Origin: an uncultured Treponema sp.
GTDB taxonomy: Bacteria; Spirochaetota; Spirochaetia; Treponematales; Treponemataceae
Direction: 5' to 3'
Assembly (NCBI GenBank): GCA_938045195.1
Contig: CALINC010000088.1
Coordinates: 1 to 25,157, forward strand
Length of the DNA: 25,157 bases
Each line of letters opens with the position of its first letter. The stretch's first letter is position 1. Both the position numbers and the translations under genes were made by a program. Under the pieces are notes generated by a model, which was not told the origin of the DNA, made no database searches, and saw only the letters and a program-made list of their open reading frames with translations. Positions 5,583-14,276 of this stretch are shown piece by piece.

Positions 5583-5597
5583 ATGAACATTATATGA
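5583..5597 (+). promoter_or_regulatory. Start-stop mini-ORF at the uvrB ribosome binding site
   Basis: AAGGAG (5574-5579) lies 14 bases before the uvrB ATG (5594), too far for direct use. It lies 3 bases before ATG 5583, which encodes M-N-I-I and stops at TGA 5595-5597, overlapping the uvrB start as ATGA. A terminating ribosome could restart on uvrB. Likely -10 elements are TATGAT (5544-5549) or TACAAT (5549-5554), with no good -35. Confidence 0.4.
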
Positions 5598-7582
5598 AAC
5601 ACTTCAAACTTATTTCGGACTATGCTCCGTCGGGCGATCAACCGGAGGCGATAAAACAGCTCAGTGAGGGAGTGCTTGCAGGCGATAAATTTCAAACACT
5701 CAAAGGTGTTACCGGTTCGGGTAAAACTTTCACCATGGCAAACATTATTCAAGCAGTACAAAAACCGACCCTCATCATAAGCCATAACAAAACACTTGCC
5801 GCTCAGCTCTACAAAGAATTCAAAACTTTTTTTCCCGAAAATGCAGTAGAATACTTTGTATCATACTACGATTACTATCAGCCTGAAGCCTATGTACCAG
5901 CACGGGATTTATACATTGAAAAAGATGCTTCAATCAATGATGAAATTGACCGCTTGAGACTTTCGGCAACTTTTAGTCTTATGGAGCGGCGGGATGTCAT
6001 CGTCGTTTCTACCGTATCATGCATTTACGGTTTGGGGCTGCCCGAATCGTGGCGGGATTTACGGATTACCGTTGAAAAAGGGCAATCAATTGAAATTGAA
6101 AAATTAAAAAAACAGCTTATCAGTTTGCAATATGATCGCAATGATGCCGTTTTGGAGCGCGGCAGATTCCGTGTTAAAGGCGATGTTATGGAAATTTTCC
6201 CTGCCTATATGGAAGAAGCATACCGCATTGAATTCGATTGGGAAGAAATTGTCCGCATTAGAAAATTTATTCCGCTTACGGGTGAGGTAATACAAGAATA
6301 TGAAGAGCTTTCAATTTATCCTGCAAAGCATTTTGTTATGCCGGAAGACGCAATTCCAAATGCTTTGGAAAGAATAAAAAAAGAACTGGAAGAGCGGCTC
6401 GCAGTTTTAAAAATGCAAGGAAAACTTTTTGAAGCCGAGCGGCTTAAAACAAGAACCGAATATGATATAGAAATGCTTTCCGAAATGGGCAGGTGCCCCG
6501 GTATTGAAAACTATTCCGCCCCTATTGCAAACCGCAAACCGGGCGAACCGCCTGCTACCCTCTTTCATTATTTTCCAAAAGATTTTTTACTTTTTATGGA
6601 CGAAAGCCATGTAACTTTTCCGCAAGTAGGAGCAATGTATGAGGGAGATAGAAGCCGAAAGCAAAACCTTGTAGACTTCGGTTTCCGCCTGCCGTGTGCT
6701 TTGGATAACCGCCCCTTAAAAATAACCGAGTTTGAAAAAATGCTGAACCAAGCAATTTTTGTTTCCGCAACACCGGGAGAAAAAGAATTAAAATATTCCA
6801 CCCGTGTTGTTGAACAGCTGATCCGTCCGACAGGTCTTTTAGACCCGCTGATTGAAATCCGCAAAAGCGAAGGACAGATGGAGCATATTTACGGTGAAGT
6901 GCAAAAGCGGATTACCCGCAAGGAACGGAGCCTTATTTTAACGCTTACCAAAAAAATGGCGGAAGACTTAACCGATTATCTTACCGGCTTGGGGCTTAAA
7001 GTAAAATATATTCACAGCGAAGTTGAAACAATTGAGCGGGTTGAAATCCTTAAAGGATTGCGGGCGGGAGAATTCGATGTGCTTATCGGAATTAACCTTT
7101 TGCGGGAAGGAATCGATTTACCGGAAGTATCTTTTATCGGAATTCTCGATGCGGATAAAATAGGCTTTTTACGTTCAACAACCAGTCTTATTCAGATTGT
7201 AGGACGTGCCGCCCGTAACGAAAACGGAACGGTAGTAATGTATGCCGATAGGATAAGCGATGCTATGAAAGAAACTATTGAAGAAACATCCCGCCGCCGC
7301 TCCATTCAAGAAGCATATAATAAAGAGCATAACATCACGCCTATGACAATCAAAAAAGCGGTAGAAGATATTTTAACCCGCGAAAACGAAATTAAAAAAG
7401 AAGCGGCAAAGACGGAAGCGGAGCCCATTATTTCGAGCTTTAATATTTTGGTTCCCTCCGACCGCAAAAAACTGATTAAGCGGCTTGAAGTCCAAATGGC
7501 AGAATATGCCGATATGCTTATGTTTGAAGAAGCGGCGGTTATCCGCGATAAGATCGAAGAAGTTAAGAGATTGGGGGGATAA
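5594..7582 (+). CDS. uvrB: UvrABC system protein B
   Basis: UvrB is the damage-verifying helicase of nucleotide excision repair. It is loaded by UvrA and recruits UvrC for the dual incision. The 662-residue protein is full length. Walker A is GVTGSGKT (38-45). The beta-hairpin that locks onto the non-damaged strand lies around YFVSYYDYYQPEAYVP (about 92-107). The DESH Walker B box is at 336-339, the helicase motif VI GRAARN at 537-542, and a C-terminal UVR helical domain that binds UvrA and UvrC occupies about the last 35 residues. The start MKHFKLISDYAPSGDQPEAI aligns with family N-termini, so ATG 5594 is firm despite the odd ribosome binding site. The gene is divergent from selD, and a new promoter follows for the next gene. 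Confidence 0.98.
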   Translation: MKHFKLISDYAPSGDQPEAIKQLSEGVLAGDKFQTLKGVTGSGKTFTMANIIQAVQKPTLIISHNKTLAAQLYKEFKTFFPENAVEYFVSYYDYYQPEAYVPARDLYIEKDASINDEIDRLRLSATFSLMERRDVIVVSTVSCIYGLGLPESWRDLRITVEKGQSIEIEKLKKQLISLQYDRNDAVLERGRFRVKGDVMEIFPAYMEEAYRIEFDWEEIVRIRKFIPLTGEVIQEYEELSIYPAKHFVMPEDAIPNALERIKKELEERLAVLKMQGKLFEAERLKTRTEYDIEMLSEMGRCPGIENYSAPIANRKPGEPPATLFHYFPKDFLLFMDESHVTFPQVGAMYEGDRSRKQNLVDFGFRLPCALDNRPLKITEFEKMLNQAIFVSATPGEKELKYSTRVVEQLIRPTGLLDPLIEIRKSEGQMEHIYGEVQKRITRKERSLILTLTKKMAEDLTDYLTGLGLKVKYIHSEVETIERVEILKGLRAGEFDVLIGINLLREGIDLPEVSFIGILDADKIGFLRSTTSLIQIVGRAARNENGTVVMYADRISDAMKETIEETSRRRSIQEAYNKEHNITPMTIKKAVEDILTRENEIKKEAAKTEAEPIISSFNILVPSDRKKLIKRLEVQMAEYADMLMFEEAAVIRDKIEEVKRLGG

Positions 7583-7616
7583 ACTGTTCTTAAGGAAATG
7601 ACAAAAAATAAAAAAT

Positions 7617-7644
7617 TTGATACAATACTTTAAACTGATAAAAT
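7617..7644 (+). promoter_or_regulatory. Promoter of the PASTA gene
   Basis: TTGATA (7617-7622), a 16-base spacer and TAAAAT (7639-7644) precede the ATG at 7694 by about 50 bases. This suggests expression independent of uvrB. Confidence 0.5.
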
Positions 7645-7693
7645 CTTGATGAATTTTTACTATATGTAATTAACATAAAAATAGGATAAGAAT

Positions 7694-8695
7694 ATGAGTT
7701 TTGAAAATATTGCCGACGGCATTGAAGGAAATGGAAAAGTAATTATTATTACTTCATTGGTAATGCTGCTTTTTGTTGTACTTTTAGCTACTGTTGTTTT
7801 TTTCACTTCGCTTAAAACAGCCGACCAAGTTCTAGTCCCTAATGTTCAGGGTGAACAATTTACCGAAGCGGCATTAAAGCTGCAAGCAAAAGAACTTTAT
7901 CCGCGCATTCAGCTTAGATTCTCGGACAATCCCGATGATGCCGGAAAAATACTGGAACAGAGTCCGCCTGCCGGAACAATCGTAAAAGCCGGAAGGCGAA
8001 TTACGTTAATTATAAGCCGCGGAGCCGTAATAGATAGGCTTGAAAATTATGTCGGAAAAAGTTTAACCGATGTTCAACAGCATTTTGCATCTCTTTTTAC
8101 CGCAGGAAGAAAACAACTTGTTTCCATAAAAGAACCTGTTATGTATAAGAATAGTTCAATTCCTGCCGGTACGATTTTGGAACAAAATCCGTCTCCCGAC
8201 ACCGAAATCTCCGAAGGCATGGAAATTGAATTTATTGTAAGTAAAGGTCCCGAAAGCGAAAAAATTTCCGTACCCAAACTGGAAGGTATGGGGCTTGAAG
8301 AAATTTATTCTGCAATGCAAAATAGTAAACTTATGTTTAATATTAAAGCGGAACGTAGTACCGGCACCGAAAAGCCCCTAATAACGGCTCAAAGTATTCC
8401 GGCGGATTCCGAAGTTGAAGCTTTTTCTTCAATCAGCATATCTTTAGCACTGCCCGAAAATACGGAAAAAATGCTTTTCGGTATTTATTCGCCTAATCTT
8501 CCGAAATATCCATATCCGGTTAAAGTTTCACTTGAAGCGGTATACCCTGACGGTAAACAAGAAGAACTTTTAAACTTTAAACATTCCGGCGGAAAATGTG
8601 ATATTCCTTACGCTGTGCAAGAAGGAACAGTTTTGGTTTTAACAGTTCTCAACAAAACGGTTCAAACGCTTGAAATTAAAAAAGAAGAAAATTGA
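7694..8695 (+). CDS. Membrane-anchored PASTA-domain protein without kinase or PBP domain
   Basis: The 333-residue protein has a short cytoplasmic N-terminus, one membrane helix (about 16-39) and an extracytoplasmic region of three PASTA-like repeats. These are roughly residues 47-111 (VPNVQGEQFTEA, ILEQSPPAGT), 112-187 (YVGKSLTDVQ, ILEQNPSPDT) and 193-257 (VPKLEGMGLEEI, ITAQSIPADS). A C-terminal module of about 75 residues is unassigned. PASTA repeats bind muropeptides or beta-lactams and normally sit on penicillin-binding proteins or Ser/Thr kinases; here neither catalytic domain is present. It probably senses or scaffolds peptidoglycan in the periplasm. TAGGATAAG precedes ATG 7694. The lipoprotein gene starts 58 bases later with no clear promoter, so the two may share a transcript. 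Confidence 0.85.
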   Translation: MSFENIADGIEGNGKVIIITSLVMLLFVVLLATVVFFTSLKTADQVLVPNVQGEQFTEAALKLQAKELYPRIQLRFSDNPDDAGKILEQSPPAGTIVKAGRRITLIISRGAVIDRLENYVGKSLTDVQQHFASLFTAGRKQLVSIKEPVMYKNSSIPAGTILEQNPSPDTEISEGMEIEFIVSKGPESEKISVPKLEGMGLEEIYSAMQNSKLMFNIKAERSTGTEKPLITAQSIPADSEVEAFSSISISLALPENTEKMLFGIYSPNLPKYPYPVKVSLEAVYPDGKQEELLNFKHSGGKCDIPYAVQEGTVLVLTVLNKTVQTLEIKKEEN

Positions 8696-8753
8696 TATTT
8701 TTTGTAACAAAGTAACCTCTAAAAGGTTCTAGTTTATATTATGGAGGAATAAA

Positions 8754-9491
8754 ATGAATAAGAAAATTTTATCTATATTTACAGCGATATTTATAGCCGC
8801 AACAGTTTTGTTTTCCGTTTCTTGCAAAACAGTTCCTAAAAAAAACGACCCGAATTTTTTAGGCGATTTTGCGCCTAAAGAAATTGCAAAAGTAATGGCA
8901 GGAACAGTAAAAAGAACAAAAAATGAAATTAAACCTGCAGAATATACATTTGTATTTGCCCCGCGTTCAAATAATATGATCATTCATCATAAATTCCTAG
9001 GTGATAATATTTGGATAACCCTTACGGAAGCAAACCGGCAGGTTATTAGTAACGCAATGACCCGCTATATTGAAGAGTATAAAGCTAAAAATATAAGCTC
9101 TAAAAACGATAAAAAAAAGGCGTACTATGGTAAAACGCGCATAGAACTTTCTTGGGGGTTATTGGGTGCCGGAAGAATCGGTAATGCAACGCTGCGCTGC
9201 GAGTACCAGCTCATTACCGATAATCGGCCGTATTTTATTTTAGCAAATACAACCGAAGCCAACAAAGAAGGGGCAGGCTGCCCCGCAATGCGTATGGCTT
9301 TTTCGCCCGCTCAATGTGCTGACATAATCGAAATATTAAATCAAGATAATTTGAAAAAATATGTTCAAGAGCTTCAAAAAGAATTCGATAAATACGGTCT
9401 TGATGAAACTGAGGATTTTAAAACAAATGTAGAAAAATCTTCAAAAGAAAGCTCCGAAAACGATATTGTAAACTATGATTCGGATTTTTAA
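8754..9491 (+). CDS. Putative lipoprotein of unknown function
   Basis: The 245-residue protein begins with a basic start, a hydrophobic stretch (4-20) and F-S-V-S-C24, a lipobox of the relaxed spirochete type, so it should be lipidated at C24 and exported. The mature part has no family I recognise. It contains a beta-rich centre (ITLTEANRQVIS; RIELSWGLLGAGRIGNATLRCEYQ), two further cysteines (in LRCEYQ and GAGCPAM), and an acidic serine-rich tail. Strong GGAGG precedes ATG 8754. The position after a PASTA protein hints at an envelope role, but this is context only. It converges on the minus-strand nitrilase gene across a long hairpin. Confidence 0.75.
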   Translation: MNKKILSIFTAIFIAATVLFSVSCKTVPKKNDPNFLGDFAPKEIAKVMAGTVKRTKNEIKPAEYTFVFAPRSNNMIIHHKFLGDNIWITLTEANRQVISNAMTRYIEEYKAKNISSKNDKKKAYYGKTRIELSWGLLGAGRIGNATLRCEYQLITDNRPYFILANTTEANKEGAGCPAMRMAFSPAQCADIIEILNQDNLKKYVQELQKEFDKYGLDETEDFKTNVEKSSKESSENDIVNYDSDF

Positions 9492-9524
9492 TTTTATAAT
9501 GTCAAATTAAAAAATACAAACATG

Positions 9525-9577
9525 CGGAGAAGATAAACACTTCGGTGCAAATACTGCTTCTGTGTTCATCTTCTCCG
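9525..9577 (-). terminator. Long hairpin between convergent genes, likely terminator
   Basis: CGGAGAAGAT (9525-9534) pairs with ATCTTCTCCG (9568-9577). After one A/C mismatch, AACAC (9536-9540) pairs with GTGTT (9562-9566). On the minus strand the stem is followed by a T-rich run, which suits termination of the nitrilase operon. On the + strand the downstream sequence is A-rich, so stopping of the lipoprotein transcript would be weaker. Confidence 0.65.
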
Positions 9578-9605
9578 TGCCGGTAAAAAAATTATAAGTG
9601 CTGCT

Positions 9606-10337
9606 TTATATCTCATATATTATATATCCGGTTTTCCCCATCGGCAATTCTTTTATAAGTTTTCCCAAATGCCACACAAAAGCTCCACCGCCCGTTTTTT
9701 TATTGTGCAAATCTTCGGTCAATGAATTTACGAATAATACGGGTTTATCCAAAATTGCAGTTCTTGCGGCATAGTCGGTTTTATCATTTTCCCATTCTGC
9801 TACAGAATAACCGCAAAATACCGGCCATAAAAAAGCATCGGCATTTAAATCAATTATTTTATGTAATAGATTATCTTCCCATAAATCACCGCAAATAAAA
9901 AGAGAAAGTTTTTTACCCTCAAATTCAAATTCGATAAAATGTTTACCCTCACGATAATCGGCACATGTATCGGTAATACGCCATCCTTGTGAAATTCTTT
10001 TGTACAAACAAAGCGTTTCTCCGTTTTTGCCTGCAATTAAATACGAACTATAAATTCCGCCGCAGTTGTTTTCATAAAATCCGAAACCGATTGCTGTTTT
10101 TTGCAAGGCGGCATATTTTTTTATTTCGGCAATAGGTACGCTGTTAATACCTAATGCCCTGTGAATATCTTTTTTATAGTCAAAGCATAAAGCATCAAAA
10201 CCTTGCAAAAAACTTTCACCGAATAATATCATATCAGGTTTTTCATTTTTTGTTTTATCCAAAAAAAACTTAATTTGCGAAAGATTATATTCAATATCTC
10301 CCGCCCTGCTTTCGGCAGAACACAAAACAATTTTCAT
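9606..10337 (-). CDS. Carbon-nitrogen hydrolase (nitrilase superfamily)
   Basis: The 243-residue cytoplasmic enzyme keeps the nitrilase-superfamily catalytic triad in order: E41 in ILFGESFLQG, K113 in CLYKRISQGWR and C149 in LFICGDLWED. Members hydrolyse amides or transfer amide nitrogen through a Cys thioester; the substrate cannot be told from sequence. The G-x-x-L-W-P segment after the cysteine and the NSLTEDL region also fit. It lies eight bases after the sulfatase-fold gene, and AATAGGA lies in front of ATG 10337, so it is the last gene of a three-gene operon. A role in cell-envelope amide chemistry is suggested only by its neighbour. Confidence 0.88.
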   Translation of the reverse strand: MKIVLCSAESRAGDIEYNLSQIKFFLDKTKNEKPDMILFGESFLQGFDALCFDYKKDIHRALGINSVPIAEIKKYAALQKTAIGFGFYENNCGGIYSSYLIAGKNGETLCLYKRISQGWRITDTCADYREGKHFIEFEFEGKKLSLFICGDLWEDNLLHKIIDLNADAFLWPVFCGYSVAEWENDKTDYAARTAILDKPVLFVNSLTEDLHNKKTGGGAFVWHLGKLIKELPMGKTGYIIYEI

Positions 10338-10345
10338 ACACTATC

Positions 10346-11911
10346 CTATTTTTTATTCATCAAATTATTTTCATAAAAGTCCGATTTTCTTGTGATTTCG
10401 GCATTTAGCCGATTTAACCCTTTTTGTTCAAGCAAAGTTTTCTCTCCGGAAAAAAGCGATCTGCCCAGCCCCAACCCCTTTGCATCAAAACCGATACCTA
10501 AACTTTCTACAACCGTCGGGAATAAATCAAACGTTGTAAATCGGCGGTTTTTATTTTTATCGGTAGTTTTTGCAGAATTAACAAAAGCATTATACGTATG
10601 TCTTTCGGAATTACGTACGGTAAGCGGATACAAATCGCCGCCCATATAAAGATGATCGCCTACAATTACAATCGTTGTATTTTCATAAAAGTCTTGACTT
10701 TTAGCCCACATAATAAAATCGTAAACTTTTTGCGAAGCCCCTGCATACACATTATGAATTTTTTCAAAATAAATATTCGGGCATTTTTCATCACGGTATC
10801 CGCCCGGTGAATGCGTATCGGCGGTAAAAAGAATATAGGCAAAGGGTTTATCTTCTTGTGCAAGAGCCGAAATATCTTCCCGCGCAAATTGATATAGCTT
10901 CTCGTCTTCAAAGCCCCACCAAACATTATAGTCTTGCGGAATGCGCCCCTCAGCTTTATACTCCGCAGCAGTTTTTATATTGAAATTTTTATGTGCTTCT
11001 AAAAATTGTCCCAAACAGCCGAAGTCTTTATTTGAAGCCATACTGAACGTCAAATTATATCCGTTATCGTAAAGTAAATCTCCCAAACCGTAACCGCCCG
11101 TCATAAAGTGTTCAATTTTCAATTTTGAAAGATTAAAATTGTGTTCATTAAATGAAGCCAAAGAACTGATATGCGGAATTTTCAAAATAAGAGGAACTCC
11201 CAAATTAAGACAGGTAAGAGAAGCTATGGAATGAGTTGCTCCTGCAACTTGTACCGCACCGCCCAATTTACTACCGTTACTAAAAGATAATTCATCTTCT
11301 GCAATACGGGTCAATTCGGGAATTAAATTATTCCGTAAAAGCCCTCCGTGTTCCACATCGGTTGCGGTTATTTCCATAGATTCTAAATAAAGAATTATTA
11401 AATTGCGTTTTTTTTCAGGAAATGTAAATTTTACTTTTGCAGGATCAATATAATTTTTTTCATAAAGGTCGCCGGGCGGCAGCATTGTATAATAAGCATA
11501 TTGAACATACCTAAGTTTATACTGAGAATACCCCGTTACAAGCACAACCAGTACTATTAAATAAAGGAAGGGGTGTTTGCACAAACAGGGTGCAATTCTA
11601 AAATTTTTGGACTGTAATATAACAGCAATTTGTTTTTCCTTTAAAATTAAAATCAAGTTAAGCACAGTTAATAATATCGGAACTGCAATTACTTCAAGAT
11701 AAAAACTCAATAAAACAGCACTGCTTGTTCCATCAATCGGTGTCATTGCGGTAAAAATTGCCTGATCAATATCTACATTAGGGAATACGCCCAAAAGCCA
11801 AATAATAAGCATAAAAAACACGGAATAAAAAAATACACATAAAGAAGCCAGTACTGCCGTTTTCCGTTTATCTTTTTTACTTGTGAACAAAATAGTTTTT
11901 CGTTTTAGCAT
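10346..11911 (-). CDS. LtaS/OpgB-like sulfatase-fold membrane transferase
   Basis: The 521-residue protein has three visible membrane helices (about 19-41, 67-91 and 114-128) and then an extracytoplasmic alkaline-phosphatase-superfamily domain. Expected metal and active-site elements are present: E177 in LIILYLESME, a candidate nucleophile T226 (or S228) in VAGATHSIAS, H367 in TADTHSPGG and D419-H420 in VIVGDHLYMGG. This matches the lipoteichoic acid synthase and OpgB phosphoglycerol-transferase group, which move phosphoglycerol from phosphatidylglycerol to glycans or lipids. Three helices rather than five, and the G-V-P-L motif, lean toward OpgB. T. denticola is reported to make a lipoteichoic-acid-like outer-membrane lipid, a possible product. 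AAAGGGAG is about 17 bases from ATG 11911, unusually far. Confidence 0.85.
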   Translation of the reverse strand: MLKRKTILFTSKKDKRKTAVLASLCVFFYSVFFMLIIWLLGVFPNVDIDQAIFTAMTPIDGTSSAVLLSFYLEVIAVPILLTVLNLILILKEKQIAVILQSKNFRIAPCLCKHPFLYLIVLVVLVTGYSQYKLRYVQYAYYTMLPPGDLYEKNYIDPAKVKFTFPEKKRNLIILYLESMEITATDVEHGGLLRNNLIPELTRIAEDELSFSNGSKLGGAVQVAGATHSIASLTCLNLGVPLILKIPHISSLASFNEHNFNLSKLKIEHFMTGGYGLGDLLYDNGYNLTFSMASNKDFGCLGQFLEAHKNFNIKTAAEYKAEGRIPQDYNVWWGFEDEKLYQFAREDISALAQEDKPFAYILFTADTHSPGGYRDEKCPNIYFEKIHNVYAGASQKVYDFIMWAKSQDFYENTTIVIVGDHLYMGGDLYPLTVRNSERHTYNAFVNSAKTTDKNKNRRFTTFDLFPTVVESLGIGFDAKGLGLGRSLFSGEKTLLEQKGLNRLNAEITRKSDFYENNLMNKK

Positions 11912-11941
11912 AACTTAAAATTAAATAACTCCCTTTAGATT

Positions 11942-13141
11942 TTAACCGGTATATTTATCGAAATATCCTTGAATAAAAATGATCGGGGTTCCCTTATCGC
12001 CAGATCCTGAAGTTAAGTCCGAAAGAGAGCCGATTAAATCTATTAGACGGCGGGGAGTTGTTCCTTGTGATTCCATAGAATCTATTTTAGCAGAAGTTTC
12101 TTTTTGGTGTTTGCTGATGTATGCTGCAATTTGTTTTTGCTGCTCCTCTTCCGAAAGCCCTTTAAAATTATTGTCAGCCAGATATTTTAATTTAATTTCA
12201 TTCGGTTTTCCCTCCAAGCCTTTAGTATATGCAGGTGAAACTACGGGGTCTGCCAATTCCCAAATTTTTCCTATGGGGTCTTTAAAAGCTCCATCACCGT
12301 ATATCATAACTTCAATAAGCTTTCCGGTTTTTTCCTTTATAATTTTTTGTATTTTTTCTACCACAGTCTGAGCATTATCGGGAAATAATTTTATTCTGTC
12401 TTCGCCCGCCTTATTTGAACCGAGAAGGCCATAAACGGAATTAAAACCGCTCCCGTTTACCGAAGCATTTAAAATATCGTCAAGCCCAAAGACGGTTTTT
12501 GCTCCGGCTTTTTTTAAAAGTTTTTTCGTACGGGCTCTTGTGTGAATATCACAAGCCAAACAAGAATCAGTATATTCCATAATTTGTTTAGGATCATTCG
12601 ATAAAATAACGCAAGATTCGCTATTATATTTTTTCATTATGGATTCGTAATATTCTATATAATCAATTCCGGTAAACTTATGCTTGTGTTCGCCGAATTG
12701 TCTACGGAATGCATCATGCGTAAATGTATTTGTCCATGGGTTTACTTCGGAATCTTCAAATACGTCAGGGTCAATTAAATGATTTCCCACTTCATCACTC
12801 GGATAACTTAACATCATAATAAGTTTATTTTTTGAGCGGGCAATTCCTTCCAAACATACCGAAAATCTGTTTCTGCTTAAAATAGGAAAAATTAAACCGA
12901 TGGCAGCATCGCCGAATTTCGTTTTTATATCAAAAGCAATATCATCCGCCGAAGCATAATTCCCCTGAGAGCGGGCAACAACGGATTCCGTTACCGAAAG
13001 AATATCCCTATCGTTAATCGTGAAGCCTTCACCTTCAGCAGCATTTAACAATGTCTCCGCTGCTATTACCGCAATATCATCACCCTCATTGATAATGGGA
13101 GCAATCAGCCCACGGGAGGTCGTACCAACAAATTTATTCAT
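11942..13141 (-). CDS. CofE-family gamma-glutamyl ligase-like protein
   Basis: The 399-residue protein resembles coenzyme F420-0:gamma-glutamyl ligase (CofE), which adds glutamate to F420-0 using GTP. Supporting phrases are GLIAPIINEGDDI near residue 11-23, DILSVTESVVARSQG (46-60), the SRNRFSVCLEGIARS segment (89-103) and IYGDGAFKDPIGKIWELADP in the C-terminal half. It is much longer than archaeal CofE (about 250), with a helical insertion and a Gln/Lys-rich region (EEEQQKQIAAYI). No other F420 genes are present and spirochetes are not known to make F420, so the true acceptor is probably another metabolite. It is first in an operon with the sulfatase-fold and nitrilase genes. ATG 13141 follows CGGAG. 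Confidence 0.75.
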   Translation of the reverse strand: MNKFVGTTSRGLIAPIINEGDDIAVIAAETLLNAAEGEGFTINDRDILSVTESVVARSQGNYASADDIAFDIKTKFGDAAIGLIFPILSRNRFSVCLEGIARSKNKLIMMLSYPSDEVGNHLIDPDVFEDSEVNPWTNTFTHDAFRRQFGEHKHKFTGIDYIEYYESIMKKYNSESCVILSNDPKQIMEYTDSCLACDIHTRARTKKLLKKAGAKTVFGLDDILNASVNGSGFNSVYGLLGSNKAGEDRIKLFPDNAQTVVEKIQKIIKEKTGKLIEVMIYGDGAFKDPIGKIWELADPVVSPAYTKGLEGKPNEIKLKYLADNNFKGLSEEEQQKQIAAYISKHQKETSAKIDSMESQGTTPRRLIDLIGSLSDLTSGSGDKGTPIIFIQGYFDKYTG

Positions 13142-13158
13142 AATAACTCCGAAAAAGT

Positions 13159-13187
13159 ATTATATATTTTTTTTTTTTGAACGTCAA
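13159..13187 (-). promoter_or_regulatory. Near-consensus promoter with a 12-A spacer tract (CofE-like operon)
   Basis: On the minus strand, TTGACG (13187-13182) and TATAAT (13164-13159) are 17 bases apart. Twelve of those 17 are an unbroken A run (13178-13167). Transcription should start near 13152, ten bases before the ATG. Gain or loss of A residues would change the spacing from the optimum. Confidence 0.85.
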
Positions 13188-13262
13188 TATAGAAAAAAAA
13201 AAGATTATGATATATAATAAGCCGTTTTTAAAAACTGTAAATTTTTATGGGATAGGAGAAAA

Positions 13263-14276
13263 ATGATAAATCCTGTTTGGTTATTTATGGGGTCCGAAAT
13301 CGGAGAGAGAAATACGGCGGTACAAACAATTTCAAAAACCCTTTTAAAAAAATACGGCGATGTGGAAATTCACACAATGTATGCAGGAGAAACGGGAATG
13401 GGAGCTGTTGTTTCGCTATTGCAAAATGCTTCTCTTTTTTCGCCTGCAAAATTAGTTATTCTGAAATCCGCTGAGCTTATAAAAAAGAAAGAAGATGTAG
13501 AACTTCTTACCGCTTGGATTATTTCGGTTTCAAAAGAAAACATACAAAACGATTCTTTTTTAATTTTAATTTCGGAAGAAACTTCCGTTGCAAAAAAAAT
13601 AAGCGATGTTGTTCCCAAGACACAGCAAAAAATATTCTGGGAAATGTTTGAAAATAAAAAACATGAGTGGATTCGTAATTTCTTTTTTAAAGAAGGAATT
13701 AAGATTGAAGAAAGTGCTATTAATACGCTTTTAGAACTTGTAGAAAATAATACCGACGCATTAAAAACGGCATGTTCTCATTTATGTTTGTTTCTACAAA
13801 AAGGCACACATGTTATGCAAGAAGATATAGAGGAATTTTTTGCACACACAAAAGAAGAAACCCCCTTTACCCTTTTTAATGCATTAACATTTAATAATTT
13901 GGAAGCCGCTTTGTCTATAACTCAAAAGCTAATGCTTGCAAAAAATTCATCCCCAGTACAAATTATCGCAGGATTAACATATTGTTTCCGAAGATTAAAT
14001 GATTGGCACAACGCTCATCATGAAAACACATATCTTGATGACTTTACATTAAAACGTTACGGCTTTACAAGTAAACTCGCAATTGCACAATATACCCGTG
14101 CTGCAAAACTTTGGAACGAAAACACTTGTATAAAAATAATAAGTTTGCTTGCAGAAACGGATTTAAAATTGCGTTCAATCGGAACAGCCTTGCAAAATAC
14201 TATTATGGAAATTTGTCTGTATGAAATTACCGCTAAAAAAGGCTGCCGTATTGCTCAATATGAGGAAAGAATTTAA
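13263..14276 (+). CDS. holA: DNA polymerase III delta subunit (clamp loader)
   Basis: Delta opens the beta sliding clamp within the clamp-loader complex during replication. The 337-residue product has the family layout. The N-terminal domain begins PVWLFMGSEIGERN and continues with YAGETGMGAVVSLLQNASLF and FSPAKLVILKSAELI (roughly 1-80, the clamp-binding side). An ATPase-like middle domain without a working Walker A follows, then a helical collar domain containing IGTALQNTIMEICL-type phrases near the end. GGAG lies seven bases before ATG 13263. TATAAT at 13213-13218 is a possible -10 with a poor -35. It is divergent from the CofE-like operon and overlaps the next gene by one base (TAATG). Confidence 0.88.
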   Translation: MINPVWLFMGSEIGERNTAVQTISKTLLKKYGDVEIHTMYAGETGMGAVVSLLQNASLFSPAKLVILKSAELIKKKEDVELLTAWIISVSKENIQNDSFLILISEETSVAKKISDVVPKTQQKIFWEMFENKKHEWIRNFFFKEGIKIEESAINTLLELVENNTDALKTACSHLCLFLQKGTHVMQEDIEEFFAHTKEETPFTLFNALTFNNLEAALSITQKLMLAKNSSPVQIIAGLTYCFRRLNDWHNAHHENTYLDDFTLKRYGFTSKLAIAQYTRAAKLWNENTCIKIISLLAETDLKLRSIGTALQNTIMEICLYEITAKKGCRIAQYEERI

